From Cryptomeria japonica (taxonomy: Eukaryota; Streptophyta; Pinopsida; Cupressales; Cupressaceae), in contig NC_081413.1 in NCBI RefSeq assembly GCF_030272615.1, forward strand, positions 718,599,867-718,663,866: a stretch of DNA of 64,000 nt. Direction: 5' to 3'. Positions within the stretch are counted from its first letter, which is position 1; each line of letters opens with the position of its first letter. Made by a program: the position numbers and the translations under genes. This document shows, in pieces, positions 1 through 12,189 of this stretch. The notes beneath the pieces are model-generated. The model was not told the origin of the DNA. It did not search any database and was given only the letters and a program-made list of their open reading frames with translations.

Positions 1-1282
1 TATACCCTGAAAAGATCCATAGAATTTACAAACTTGGGTCAAGAAATTCAGAACTAGAAGCCATGAAATCTAGAGCACTTCCTCCAAAATTCTGGAACCC
101 TTACAATTGAGAAGAAATGGGAATAAGAAGAGGAGGGAAAAAGATCAGATTTGCATAACACACTGCCAATTATCTTCTTTCCCTAACCGAATATTTTCCT
201 TTCTCCTTCGCGTGGAAACTTCTCTCAAAAAACATCAGATCTACTGAAACTAATTCCACACCTGCATTCCTCATATTGAGAGCTTTCTGGTGATATATAA
301 TACTTGCTATTTCAAGCAAAAATAACCTCTCAGGCGAATTAAACTTGGAATACAGACCATCATTTAATTTTTTGCATTTTACATTATAGTATGCACTATA
401 TATTTAATTTTGATTTTTCAATCTATTTTTAACTCCTGACGCCCTGCCACGTGGCAGCTTGTGATTCGTTGATGGGGTCCACTGGGTGCCACCTGGGATG
501 ACACCTCATCTTTCACCATTTGTCCACCTCATCACCGCCACTGGACTGCCACTGGACTACCACTTGTCTGCCATGTCACCACCACCTCACTCACCATGTC
601 AACGGGACCCGCGAGATTGACCTGCCACGTCACCTTTCACCATTTTGTGAAGGGTAATGGGTGTGCATCTTTGCCTTGCAAAATCATGCGCACTGTTGAT
701 CTTCATGGAGCTTGCTCACTCATTAATCTTTCACCATTTCGCGATGCTTAACTGGCGTGCACCTTCACTCCACGAAATCGCACGCACCGTCGATCTTCTC
801 TGAACCTGCATGATCTTTAACCTGTCCGTTCTTTGCAAAATTTGCCTCGGGAACTATCCCTGCATGGGTGGGGTCTACCTGGTCGCCACTTAGCCTCCTT
901 GGTTGCATTGGGAAATGTGCCCGAATGCATGGGGTCTGCCTTGGTACCCAACCGACACCTTGTGTCAAAAGCCTTTGAGGCTTTGACACTATGAATGGGT
1001 GTGTTGTTAGTTTTAAATATCAAAAATGACCCCTGCCCAGCCAATGTGGGACTAAAGCATTTGCATGGGACTGCATGTTGAAGTGTTTAAATTACACCAA
1101 TAGTGTTTGCTTGAGTTTTTGAAACCCTCATCTACAAACTTTAGTGCCACACAAGAGGAGGAATTCAGCAATGGCTGTGGACTTCAGCATCACACCTGCA
1201 CATTTCCATTTGCTATGTTTCAACGCTGCCCTTTGGCCATTGTGCAAGAGAAGGGGCTTGGCATATTCAAGGTTAGAGAAAA
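1..1282. other. non-coding left flank with a short imperfect tandem duplication
   Basis: I see no convincing gene here. An imperfect direct duplication with a period of about 94 bp runs from about 634 to 815: each unit opens with CTTTCACCATTT, continues with a TGTGCAC or GTGCACC segment, then a GCGCAC or CGCACC segment, and ends near GATCTTC. A short inverted repeat (GTGTCAAA..GCC / GGCTTTGACAC) lies at 962-989. The small open frames at 765-1044 overlap each other on the minus strand and resemble nothing I recognise. Confidence 0.5.
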
Positions 1283-2276
1283 TTAGCGAATTTCAGAGGG
1301 GTCGAGAAGATGCTGCTCATCAATGTTATCATCATCCAAAATACCCAATTCAAATGCCAATCCATTGTTTGATGAACCATAGCAAAGTAGATGCTTGTCT
1401 GTTGAATCCTCATCAGTGTCGTCACCATCCATTACACTTGCTTCAAATGGAAATGCATTGTTTTTTGCAGTACAAGAATATACAGAAGAATGTGAGCCCA
1501 AATCTTCTTCTTACTGAACTTCCTCATGAATAGAATCCTCCCCCGTGTTCTCTGTTTGGCAAGTTATGGATATCTCTCTTGGTAGGTTTCTACATCTCTC
1601 CATCACATTCTGGGGGCTTTATGAAAGAGAATATGCAGTTGATTTCAATACCACTTTCATCTCTATCCCTATTACCAAACTTCAAAGCATTTTCTAATTT
1701 TGCAGATGTTGAAGATGGATGTAAGGATTCACGCTTTGCTTTCTCCTTCACTCGCTTTCGCCAACCATGGAGGGATTCTCTTATCTCCTCTCTAATCAAG
1801 ACCTTCTTGTAGTGGGAGCCCATCTATGTGACAATGGCATAAAGGGGAAGGATGCCATAGCTGCACTAGAATTGAACTAATACCCCAGAAATCAAACGTG
1901 TGAAAACAAATGCACTATTCTTCATGAAACAAGTAGGTGCCTTGATTTCCAACAAAGACTAGACAAATGCTGCCATTTCAAAAGCATTCTGAAATGAAAT
2001 GATATGAATGAAACACAAAAAAAGTTGAGGTTTACCAAACCAAAAAAGCTCATCATGGGGCTTTAATTTATTCCTTGCAGCTGCATCCGTAGTTGCATTA
2101 TCCAAGGCGAGTTTTGTGATCACATGTTGAAGTTTTGTGCCGATTAACAGGATCAACATCGCAAGGATGAATGATATCCAGAAGTAGAAGTTCAATCCAT
2201 GTAGATTGAAGAAAATGTAGATAATTGCATATCCCCAAAGTTGCCAGCTAATTCCCACATAATGAAATGAAATCAT
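1283..2276 (-). pseudogene. MLO-like seven-transmembrane protein, intronless pseudogene fragment
   Basis: MLO proteins are plant plasma-membrane calmodulin-binding proteins with seven transmembrane segments. Reading on the minus strand from 2276 to 1590, one frame shows the family landmarks in order: a hydrophobic segment with YFWISFILAMLILLIGTKLQ, HVITKLAL, the HDELFWFGKPQ block, FQNAFEMA, a cysteine segment near CFMK, CSYGILPLYAIVT, then MGSHYKK and the basic helix LHGWRKRVKEKAK that resembles the calmodulin-binding region. Three in-frame stops interrupt it (at 1959, about 1872 and 1824), the last in a spot where the family usually has Gln. The acidic segment 1283-1501 is probably the C-terminal tail in a shifted frame. 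MLO genes are normally split by many introns; none interrupts these 229 codons, so a processed retrocopy is likely. The N-terminal half was not found. Confidence 0.8.
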
Positions 2277-3363
2277 CTCTTAATAAACCAACTTGCCAAC
2301 AAAATCAATGCACGAGCATGAGCCGGGTTGGGCCCCAAAGTGGGTCTGACTAAATTTTTTTTTGTTTTCATGCAACTGACTTTTGAAATGCCTCACGAAC
2401 CTTAAAAATACCTTTGGAATCGATCGACACCATTTTCAGATCATCAAACTGAATTTTGCAACTTTCAGGCACTTGCGCCACATTTTCGCATTTAATTGCA
2501 AAGACGTAATTTTCAAACTAGTCAAAACAGCTTTCTGGAGTGTGCAAACTAATAGGCGTGTACTCTGATATACAAACATGAAATCTACTAAATGATTTCT
2601 CAATACAAATCCCAAGTGAAGAAATATTAATGGTCAAAGATGACCAACTGGCTTTGTCGACACTGCGGACCTGATGAAGTCAATGCACAGGCAACTCATG
2701 ATGCCTTTCCTAAAAATATCAAATGATCTCTGTAGACCTTCAAATTTGAGGCATAGGTACCTTTAAGTATATATCAAAACTTAGAATTCTTAGTTCGACC
2801 AAAAGGCTTACTGGGTGAAAATGGTGCGCTCATGAAAATAGCCACTTTAACTGATATAGCAATGAAAGTACAGAACACTGAAAAAGATGGCTCAAGAAAC
2901 CCTTTTGAAAACCAATCAAACAGATTGGCAGGAGCTTGAAACTAGAAACATAGCTTTTCATTTATACCAACAATATCCCAAAGCAAACATTATGACATGG
3001 CACTCACCAGGGCAACTTTTACAAATGTGCAAAGCGAAGCTCTGACTAGCTGTCGAAACAGGGACTTGTCAAACAACCCAAACTGCAAACGGATTGAGCT
3101 TGCTAAATTGAGCAAATGGATTCATAAAGACTTGAAATTTTACATGCTGACTCACATTTATGCATAGAATTCAGTGCACTTTGAATTTCACAATAACGAG
3201 CAACGGAGCAAAAGATATAAGCACTCAAAGTAGACTACTTTGTAAAATCTGCATTTGCACCTAAAATGCACTTTAAACTCACCCCTTGAAATGGGTACCT
3301 GATAAATTGATCCAAACTAAAAACTGAAAGTTGCACAACACTTCATTAGCTAAATGAAAGGTG
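2277..3363. other. non-coding host-like DNA
   Basis: No feature can be supported. This is AT-rich, single-copy-looking sequence between the MLO fragment and Copia A. It resumes after A at 10054, because A is flanked by a perfect TSD. I looked for the missing N-terminal half of the MLO fragment on the minus strand here and could not identify it. Confidence 0.5.
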
Positions 3364-3368
3364 TAGGA

Positions 3369-4426
3369 TGTTAGGTCCCAGAAACAACTGAGAGGGGGGG
3401 GGGTGAATCAGTTGTCAAATAAATTCAGAACAAAACAACTTAACCAACTTACTGCCTAATACTGGTGAACTAGTCTTTTATATCGGTGGACAGTTTTATC
3501 AGATAATTGCAATATCAATAAAGATTAATGCATGAAACAAAAAGATAGTCATCCACAACACTGAACACCAATATTTGTACGTGGAAACCCTGTAAGGGGA
3601 AAAACAACGGTGAGAAACATTACCCACAATCAGATGATACTACTGTAGATAGTAAGTGTATACAAATGGGTTCTGCACATGCAGAAAGACCAAGTGCCTA
3701 GAGCTCACTGCTCAATCAAAAAATAGGTGTCACATTGACTACAATTGGATGGTTAAATCCAATAAGGATGTACTGCTCAAAATACTATCTTCATATGTTG
3801 GATTCAGTACTGGTGTAGTTCTGATTTGCTTTCACAAAAACATTGCTTCACCATCAAATGATGTCTACATGTATAGCTCTGCTTAATCTCGCATATACCT
3901 TCACACAATTCTTTTTCGCATTCCACAACCGATCTTACAAATAAGATCTTACATTTATATCATAACCTAGGACCAATTTTAGTAGGTCAGCTCTAAAAGA
4001 TATTACAATAAAATTTATTTAAATTAAATTAATGCCCTATGCAATAATCGATTCAACATCTCGGCTTAATGCATTTACATCAATAATAAATCATCTCCAT
4101 AGCGTGCCATGCTGATCTGGAAAAGATAAACCTGCCGATGTATAACCTGGACCTATTTGTCGATAACAACAAATATGCAAATATGAATATACCAATAATC
4201 AAATCTCCAAGACAAGGTGTCCAAATGATGTCTTCGACATAACCAAATGTTTTCCATGCCATTCCAAGTGTCAATGATCATTATATCCTGCCTGTGTACC
4301 AGATACCGGTGACGGTGCATGAGTCATTTGCTTGCCGGTGAATGTTGTTGATTCTCCAAAGTGCCAAAGTTGATAAGTGTTAGTAGGTGTTGACATCAAT
4401 GACAAAACCATACCAAAATACCAACA
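3369..4426 (-). repeat. Copia A 3' LTR
   Basis: Begins TGTTAGGTCCC and ends CCAACA in plus orientation, 1058 bp, paired with 8987-10048. It contains the conserved GAG(G)nTGAAT box just inside its outer end and a GTGGAAACCC...GGGGAAAAAC segment that also occurs in LTRs of B, C and E. Confidence 0.93.
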
Positions 4427-4440
4427 ATCTCCCCCTTTGG
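4427..4440 (-). other. Copia A polypurine tract
   Basis: Plus-strand ATCTCCCCCTTTGG directly abuts the 3' LTR; on the element strand it reads CCAAAGGGGGAGAT, the expected primer for plus-strand DNA synthesis. Three further look-alike tracts follow at about 4553, 4608 and 4691. Confidence 0.85.
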
Positions 4441-4778
4441 CATTGATGGCAACACAAGATGGAAAAACCATCAAAGTGTCAAAACAGAAATGCCAAAAAC
4501 CAAAAACCAACAATTACCAAGGTATAAGTAAACTCAATGTTAAAGTAACAATCTCTCCCCCTAAGAGTAACATGTGTTTCCTTGTGTTCCATGTTTTTCC
4601 ATACCAATCTCTCCCCCTTTGACATCAAATACCAAAGTTATTACAAAACCAAGTTCATATACATAATACCAACCTATTTAGTATACCAACTACTCCCCCT
4701 GAGAAGTAACTTCCTCATCAAAGCTAGAGTAAAAGATTTCTCTGTTAATTCTGCCGGTTGATGATAAACATCAACTCT

Positions 4779-7700
4779 CTAAGTATCTATCGGTGGAGGA
4801 ATATCCCCAAGCTGAAATCTAAGATATTCAAAAGTATCCTTAGGCAGAGGTTTAGTGAAAATATCTTCAATCTGCTCTTTAGTATTCACATAAACCAGTT
4901 TAATTTCTTTTGCTTCAACATTCTCCCTTAGAAAATTCAGTTTGATAGAAACATGTTTGGTTTTAGAATGTAGTACCGGATTCTTAGATATATCAATTGC
5001 TGTAGTGTTGTCACAATAAATAGTAATAGGTTCCTTGCATTTTACCTTAATGTCTTTCAACATTTGTTTAAGCCATAGTACCTATGTATAATTAGTTGTT
5101 GCTGCAACATATTCTGATTCTGCCATTGATAAGGATGTACAACTTTGTTTCTTACTCAACCAAGAAACTAGTCTATTTCTAAGAAAAAATGCTCCTTCGG
5201 TGGTGTTTTTTCTATCATCCACATCTCCTGCCCAATTTGCATCTGTGTATGCGTATAATTCAAAGTTTTCATCTCTAGGATACCATAATCCAAGATTTGT
5301 AGTGCCTTCTAAGTACCAGAAAATCCTTTTTACTACTGATCCTTGATTTTCTCTAGGATTACTCTGAAATCTTGAAACAATACATACTACATTCATGATA
5401 TTAGGTCTGGTTTGTGTCAAATATAGTAACCTCCTATCATAGATTTGTACCTAGTTGGATTAACTAGTGTAGATTCATCCCTTAGTGATAGTTTGTCACT
5501 TATAGTCATAGGTGTGCTTACCGGTTTAGAGTTCTCCATCCCAAATTTCTTTAGTAGCTCCTTTAAGTACTTGGATTGACTCAAGAATATACCTTTGTCA
5601 GTCTGTGTAATCTACAATCCTAAAAAAAAATTTATTTCTCCAATCAGACATTTCAAATTCTTGTTGGATTTCAATAGAAAATTCTTTACATAGTCCGTCT
5701 TCTCCTCCAAAGATTATATCATCAACAAAAACTTCTATAACCAAGATGTCATCATTAGTAACTTTATAATATAAGTTGTTGTTAGCATTACCTTTAGAAA
5801 AAACAATCTTCAAAAGATACTTATCCAATCTTGCATACCAAGCTCTTGGAGCTTGTTTCAATCCATACAAAGCTTTCCTTAACCTGCAAACCATATCTTT
5901 GTTATCTGTCAAAGAAAATCCATCAGGTTGTTCAATGTAAACTTCTTCTTCAAAATCTCCATTCAGAAATGCACATTTAATATCCATTTGATATACTTTG
6001 TAGTTCTTGTGTGCTGCAAAAGACAAAAATAATCTGACTGCCTCAATTCTGGCTACGGGTGCAAAGGTCTCATCGTAATCAATTCCTTCTTTTTGAGAAT
6101 ATCCCTTACACACTAGTCTTTCTTTATTTTTGATAACCTTACCATCTTCATTAAGTTTGTTTCTGAATACCCATTTGTTTCTAATTACATTTTTATCTTT
6201 AGGCAGGGGAACTAATGTCCAAGTGTTATTCTTCTCAATTTGTTCTAATTCTTCTTCCATAGCTTTAATCCAGTGTTTATCTTCACATGCCTCATTAACT
6301 GATGATGGTTCAATTTGAGAAATAAGACATACCTCTTCATTTTCCAATCTTCCTCTTGTCATAACTCCTTTATACTTGTTTCCAATTTCTTGATCTTCAG
6401 AATGATTCAGTCTTACATACTGGGGTCTCTTTGTTTGTTGTTGTTCCTTAGTCACAGTGGAATTTTCAGATGATACTGTTGTAACTGGATCTTCATTCTA
6501 TACAGGTGGGTTTAGTATAGGTTCATTTGTTAGAGTTTCTATTGCCGGTTCAGAATCTATATACCTTGAAGTTCCTCTAAATTGTTCAACAATCTTCACA
6601 TTTGTACTCTCAACAATTTTCTGCAATCTTTTGTTAAAACATCTATATGCTTTACTTTTAGATGAATAACCAAGAAATATTACTTCATCAGTTCTAGGAT
6701 CAAATTTGCCAATATACTCATCCCTTCTAATATAGCATTTACTTCCAAATATTCTGAAATATTTAAGAGTAGGAGTAATACCAAGCCATAGTTCATGAGG
6801 GGTCTTACCGGTTTCACCTTTGATGTGAACTTTGTTGAATATATAGACCGATGTACTTACTGCTTCTCTCCAATATACATGTGGTAGATTTTCTTCTGAT
6901 AACATACTTCTAGCTGCATCCAACATAGTTCTATTTTTCCTTTCAATAACTCCATTTTGTTGTGGTGTCCGAGGTGCTGATAGTTGTCTTTTGATTCAAT
7001 TCACTTCACAGAATGCATTAAATTCCTTAGATGTAAATTCTTCTCCTTGATTTGATCTTAGACATTTGATTTTCTTACCGGTTTCATTTTCTACCATTGC
7101 TTTAAACAGTTTGAACTTCCCAAGTGCTTCTGATTTTTCTCTCAGAAAAGTAACCCAACACATTCTAGAATAGTCATCAATGATTAGCATGAAATATCTA
7201 TCACCTTGCAATCTTTTGGTTCTAGCTGGACCACATAAGTTAGTATGAATTAAGTCAAGAGCATTATTGTATTTTTTTGGAATACTTTTAAATGTAGTTC
7301 TAACTTGTTTTCCAAATTGACATTCCTTACATACTGTATTGTGAGGTTTGACAATTTTAGGTAAATCTCTAACTGCCTTAGTAGTATTGACTTTCACCAT
7401 GCAATCAAAGTTTACATGACAGGGTCTCTTATGCCATATCCAACTTTCATAAATATGTGCAATCAAGCATGTCTTTTCATTGTTATTCAAATGAAAGATA
7501 TTTCCTCTAGTTTGATTTCCAGTTGCAATTTCTAAACCAGTTCTATTCATGATTTTGCATTTTCCATTTTTGAATTGTAACTGAAATCTTTTCTCAACTA
7601 ATTGACCAACACTCAAAAGATTATGCTTTAAGCCTTCAACATAGTAAACATTGTTAGTATTATGCTTACCATCAAGAGATATTGTACCTTTACCTTTGAT

Positions 7701-8930
7701 CAGACAAGCTTTATCATCTCCAAATCTCACTAGAACTCCATTATATTCTTGAAAGTTCAAGAATTTACCTTTATCACCTGTCATATGGTGTGACCATCTT
7801 GAATCAATGATCCATTCATCCTTTACTTCAATTTTAGCTATGAAGGCCTGCTCTATCGGTTGGACTATGGGCATCCATTGATCTTCTATTATAGCAACAA
7901 ATACCCATCCATTGTCTGTCAGATCGTCATCAGAATCATCAGTCACTGCTTCATCATCAAGATAACAAGATTTATCTTTATTCTTCTTAAATCTATATCT
8001 CTGATATTCAGGGTTAGGTTTGTATGTTCTTCTAGCTTCTTCTCTTAGTCTAGCATGCCTTTCAGGGCATCTTGATTCCATGTGACCAATCTTATTACAG
8101 TTAAAACATTTAAAGGGTGCTTTACCTTCATACTTACTTCCAACTGGACCTTTAGGCATTTTCCTTGCAAATAGTGCTTCAAGTTCTTCATGTTCTTCAT
8201 TTTCTTTCCTACTTTCTTCAAGTTCTCTTGCATAAAAGGCTTTCCAATCAGATTTGTCAAATGATGATGCAGATGATATTGATGCTTTAAAGGCTAAATT
8301 TGTCTTTATAGTAGCAACAGGACCAAATTCCTCAATTTCAAAGGCTGAAAGTTTTCCAATCAATGTATCTCTAGTTACTAATGTATTAGGCATTGTTCTT
8401 AACTCATTTATAGCAGTGACCTTTATTTTATATGTTGGTGGCAATACTCTTAAAATTTTTTAAACAATTTTATCTTCACTTAAGGTTCCTCCACAATATT
8501 TAATACCCAAAACAATTTCATCAACTCTTTCCATAAAAGCAGAAATCCTTTCATCTTCTTCCATTTTCAGATTTTCATACCTGACACGAAAGCTTTCAAG
8601 TTTTGCAATTTTGACTGTGGTATCTCCTTCATTTAGTGTTTCCAAATGATCCCAAATAACTTTAGTAGTTGATCTATCTGATAATCCCATGATTTGCTGA
8701 TCTGTTAATGTGCTCAAAAGTGCTTCTCTTGCTTTGCAATCATTTTCTTCATCTTTAGTCAAGTTAGGTGGATTAGGCTGGCTTTGAGTAGGAGCAGTAT
8801 ACCCATTCTTTGTAACATCCCAAATGTCCTTTCCAATGCAATTTAAATGTGTCTCCATTATGATCTTCCATATTCCATAGTTGGTTCCATCAAGTTTAGA
8901 ATTGTCCTTCTTGAAATAGTTAGTAGACAT
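4779..8930 (-). pseudogene. Copia A gag-pol polyprotein, disrupted
   Basis: The frame opens at the ATG at 8930, 43 nt after the PBS. In order: gag (8930 to about 8000) with a CCHC knuckle at 8067-8108 (CFNCNKIGHMESRC); an aspartic protease whose active-site triad reads DSR instead of DSG near 7805; integrase with HH-CC but Asn in place of the first two catalytic Asp (TNLCGP and RSNQGEE); RT with FVDDIIFG near 5720; and a C-terminal RNase H with TKPLPK near 4850. From 8930 to about 5650 one frame is broken only by stops near 8459, 6993 and 6497. A frameshift falls near 5650, and there is a further stop near 5081. Several of these changes fit C-to-T decay. The protein cannot be made intact. Confidence 0.93.
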
Positions 8931-8972
8931 TGGATCTCCTCAAGCTGTTAAACTTCTGCAAAAGAGGACTAG

Positions 8973-8984
8973 GCTCTGATACCA
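8973..8984 (-). other. Copia A primer binding site
   Basis: Plus-strand GCTCTGATACCA is the complement of TGGTATCAGAGC, the standard Copia PBS for initiator Met tRNA. It sits 2 nt from the 5' LTR. Confidence 0.93.
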
Positions 8985-8986
8985 AT

Positions 8987-10048
8987 TGTTAGGTCCCGAA
9001 GACAACTGAGAGGGGGGGGGGGTGAATAAGTTGTCAAATAAATTCAAAACAAAACAACTTAACCAACTTACTGCTTAATACTGGTGAACCAGTCTTTTAT
9101 ACCGGTGGACAGTTTTATCAGATAAATGCAATATCGGTAAAGATTAATGCATGAAACAAAAAGACAAAGTCATCCACGACACTTAACACCAATATTTGTA
9201 CGTGGAAACCCTATAAGGGGGAAAACCATGGTGGGAAACCTTACGCACAATCAGATGATACTACTATAGATAGTAAGTGTATACAAATGGGGTCTGCACA
9301 TGCAGAAAGGTCAAGCACCTAGAGCTCATTGCTCAATCACAAAATAGGAGTCACACTAACTATAATTGGATGGTTAAATCCAATAAGGATGTACTGCTCA
9401 AAATAGCATCTTCATATGCTGGATTCAGTACCAGTGTAGTTCTGATTTGCTTTCACAAAATCCTTGCTTCACCTTCAAATTGTGTCTGTGTGTATAGCTC
9501 TTCTTAATCTCGCATATACCTTCACACAATTCTTTTTCGCATTCCACAACCGATCTTACAAATAAGATCTTACATTTATATCATAACCTAGGACCAATTT
9601 TAGTAGGTTAGCTCTAAAAGATATTACAATAAAATCAATTTACAATTAAATTAATGCCTGATGCAATAACTGATTCAACATGTCGACTTAATGCATTTAC
9701 AACAATAATAAATCATCTCCATAGCATGCCATGTTGATCTGGAAAAGATAAACCTGCCAATGTATAACCTAGACCTATTTGCCGGTAACAACAAATATGC
9801 AAAAATGAATATACCAATAATCAAATCTCCAAGACAAGGTGTCCAAACGATATCTTCAACATAACCAAGTGTTTTCCATGCCATTCCAAGTGTTGGTGAT
9901 CATTAAATCCTATCAGTGTACTAGATACCGGTGACGGTGCATGAGTCATTTGCTTGCCGGTGAATGTTGTTGATACTCCAAAGTGCCAGAGTTGATAAGT
10001 GTTAGTAGGTGTTGACATCAATGATAAAACCATACCAAAATACCAACA
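8987..10048 (-). repeat. Copia A 5' LTR
   Basis: 1062 bp, TGTTAGGTCCC to CCAACA in plus orientation, followed by TSD TAGGA. It pairs with 3369-4426. Confidence 0.93.
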
Positions 10049-10053
10049 TAGGA

Positions 10054-10187
10054 CACATTTCCCAAGCCTTATCCTTTGAAAATCAATTGGCTCCATTTTA
10101 CCCTCTCTCTAACTAGGCCATTCAAATTGACTCATTTTATGACCATTTGGAAATGCAGAGCAAAATTTTGAAATGGGCCTCTCAAAT
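10054..10187. other. short flank between Copia A and element Z
   Basis: This is the continuation of the host-like sequence that ends at 3363. The junction with the Z gag remnant is not sharp; I place it near 10188. Two similar segments (GGCCATTCAAATTGACTCA and GGGCCTCTCAAATTCACTCA) lie about 60 bp apart. Confidence 0.4.
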
Positions 10188-11906
10188 TCACTCAAATTTA
10201 ATGAGTCCCAACACATTGATTGGCTGTGAAGATGGATTATCTTTAACAATGATAACATTTACCACATCATCATATGTATAAGTGTAATTCACTTTGGCTT
10301 TTCCTTTGTCATCTTTTAATTGGGATGGTTCACCTTTGTCATAATTCAGAAGTGGAGTTTTGAAAGCTAGGTGTGATTCATTTGTCTTGTGGCTATCCAC
10401 TGTGATAGTTCCATTATTGATTAGATCTTGGATAAGGTGTTTCAACCTTTGACAATCATTTGTTTGGTGTCCTTTATTCCGATGGTAATTGCAAAAATGA
10501 TTGTCATTCCACCAATTTGGCTTGACTGGTGGTTCATAACTTCTTGCTTCTGGTAAAACAATCAATTTCTTAGCAATCAGAGTTTTTAAAGCTGATTCCA
10601 ATTGTTCTCCAATGTTTGTGAATTTTATCTAAGGATTGGAGAAGAAGGACTTGGTCTTATTTTTTTCTTGATTGTTATTTCTTGGGATTTGAATTGATAG
10701 ATTAAAAATTGGTTGTTATTTTTTTGTAGCACTATTATCGTCATTTCCTCCATTGTTGACATTCCTATTCTTTGACCAGAACTTGGGTTTGTCATTGTTG
10801 TTGTTGTTGTTGTTGTAGGAATTACTGTTAAGTTTTAGCTCTCCTTTCTTTACCATCACATTCTCTATTTTCAGACCATTCTCAATCATCTTGGCAAAGG
10901 AGGGAGGACATTGCATTCTTAGTCGATAACTCATTTCATTGATAAGATTGTCAATGATTATGTCCATTTTTTCATGATTAGGCACATCTCTTGGATACCT
11001 ATTAAACATGCGTTTCCATCGTTGTAAGAAGATCATAAAAGATTCACCATTCTTTTGTTTAATATTGTATAGATCCAACATTGTTATCTCATTTCTTATA
11101 TTGTAGGAGTATTGTGAAATACATCTATTCACAAGTTCTTCAAAAGATTTTATTCTAGATGGTAATCTTGAAAACCACTCCATTGATTGTCCATTTAAAA
11201 TTTTGGGAAAAAGACACATAAGGTAAGTTTCATCGTGGGAAAATTCCATGCTCATAGTACAAAACTCCCTAATGTGATCCTGAGGATCGGATTTTCCATC
11301 GTATTTGTCACATTTAGGGATCTTGTAATGTTGCGGAAATAGTACCATATTCAATTTTTTATTGAAAGGATATGGGCATATATCTTCCAATGAATACTTC
11401 TTGGAGCTTGTTCCATTTTGCATATCTTGCATCTATTGTTGTAGAGTTTTCATTTGTTGAGTAAGGTTTGACAACAGATTATCCACATAGTTTCTCCTTG
11501 TTTCTTCGTAAGTTCTTTTATCACTATGCTCTTTTCTTGTGTCATCATGTTCTTTTATCATCTCTTCATGACCTTCTTTGTTTAGATATTCATTATTTGG
11601 ATCATCTATGTTTTGGGTGTTACTTGCCTCCACATCTTGTTTCAAGATTTCTATGTTAAATTCTTGTAGTAGTTTAGCTCCAGATTTTGCCAACATCAAG
11701 AGATATTTCTCTTTTTGTTTTGCCAACAATTTTTCCATTAGCCTATCAAATTTGAAATCTTGCTCAAGGTCTCTAATGGTGCTATTGACTGCTTCTTCGT
11801 CAACAATAGTATACCCAAAAGTTTGGAATATAGGATTATCTTCTTCCTCCATTTGTTTTTGTTGTTTTCTAAGTTGTTCGTATTGAGCTCTAATCCAAAC
11901 TGGCAT
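10188..11906 (-). pseudogene. Element Z gag remnant (retrotrans_gag type)
   Basis: Three minus-strand segments (11906-11433, 11432-10716, 10601-10188) align along the T gag: the KEKYLLML motif near the start, YSLEDICPYPFNK, a KCDKYDGKSDPQDHIREF block, QYSYNIRNEITMLDLYN, MSYRLRMQCPPSFAKMIENG, and a CHHC knuckle CNYHRNKGHQTNDC at 10452-10493. The second zinc ligand is His in both Z and T, so this is a family feature rather than damage. A stop separates the first two segments and a frameshift precedes the third. A GTT microsatellite (10795-10816) encodes an Asn run. Residues after the knuckle soon lose similarity, marking the truncation. Confidence 0.88.
10795..10816. repeat. (TTG)n microsatellite inside Z gag
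   Basis: Seven uninterrupted TTG units; on the element strand it encodes a poly-Asn stretch. Confidence 0.9.
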
Positions 11907-11946
11907 GTGATTATTTCAAAAATTTTGAAATTTCCAAAGGACAAAG

Positions 11947-12189
11947 TCAATAGGTGATTATTGGTTTAGGAAGATATTCTTTGTTGATTTTAGCGCTATT
12001 GTTTGTTTGTTGTGATAAAGTGTCTCTTTGTTGAAAAGAACGTCCTTGCAAAATTTCTCCATCAAACTCTGTATTGCAGCCACTTAAATAGTGACGAAAA
12101 TGGTGTAGGAATGTCCTATGTTTTAATAAGATCTTGCGATTGATATACAAGAATCTTATTATTTTCTTAAGGCGATACTTAAAAGTCAT
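11947..12189 (-). pseudogene. Element Z small ORF upstream of gag (ORF1)
   Basis: An 80-residue frame directly upstream of gag. It aligns with the ORF preceding gag in element T: shared FLYINR, HR.FL.H, EFD.E.L, R...Q, KIN and LP...ITY positions. Conservation between two elements whose surrounding leader has diverged argues that it is, or was, coding. No known domain is recognised. The Ogre/Tat group is known to carry an ORF before gag, which is the closest precedent. The N-terminal limit is uncertain. Confidence 0.6.

Larger units (their letters stand above)
3369..10048 (-). mobile_element. Copia A: complete but degenerate SIRE-like LTR retrotransposon
   Basis: A 6.7-kb Ty1/copia element on the minus strand with two LTRs of about 1.06 kb, a PBS matching the initiator Met tRNA 3' end, gag-pol in the order gag, protease, integrase, RT, RNase H, and a polypurine tract. 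It is bounded by a perfect 5-bp TSD, TAGGA (3364-3368 and 10049-10053), so it is a genuine insertion that has kept its ends. Over the first 200 bp the LTRs differ by roughly 6 percent by eye, so the insertion is old. The purine-rich GCCAAAGGGGGAGATTGTTG junction at the 3' LTR resembles the SIRE/Maximus group. Confidence 0.95.

Noticed and set aside
1144-1533. 129-residue plus-strand frame
   Set aside because: It lies opposite the acidic tail of the MLO-like pseudogene; His/Cys-rich composition comes from complementing Asp/Glu codons. No recognisable domain.
1283-2276. Functional MLO gene
   Set aside because: Three in-frame stops, missing N-terminal half and no introns.
3656-3886. Plus-strand frame of about 75 residues recurring in LTRs of A, B and C (also 9277-9507, 15107-15421 and 41369-41590)
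   Set aside because: It recurs because the LTRs are homologous. It is antisense to the elements, changes length between copies and has no family resemblance. I would reconsider only if Ka/Ks over many LTRs showed constraint.
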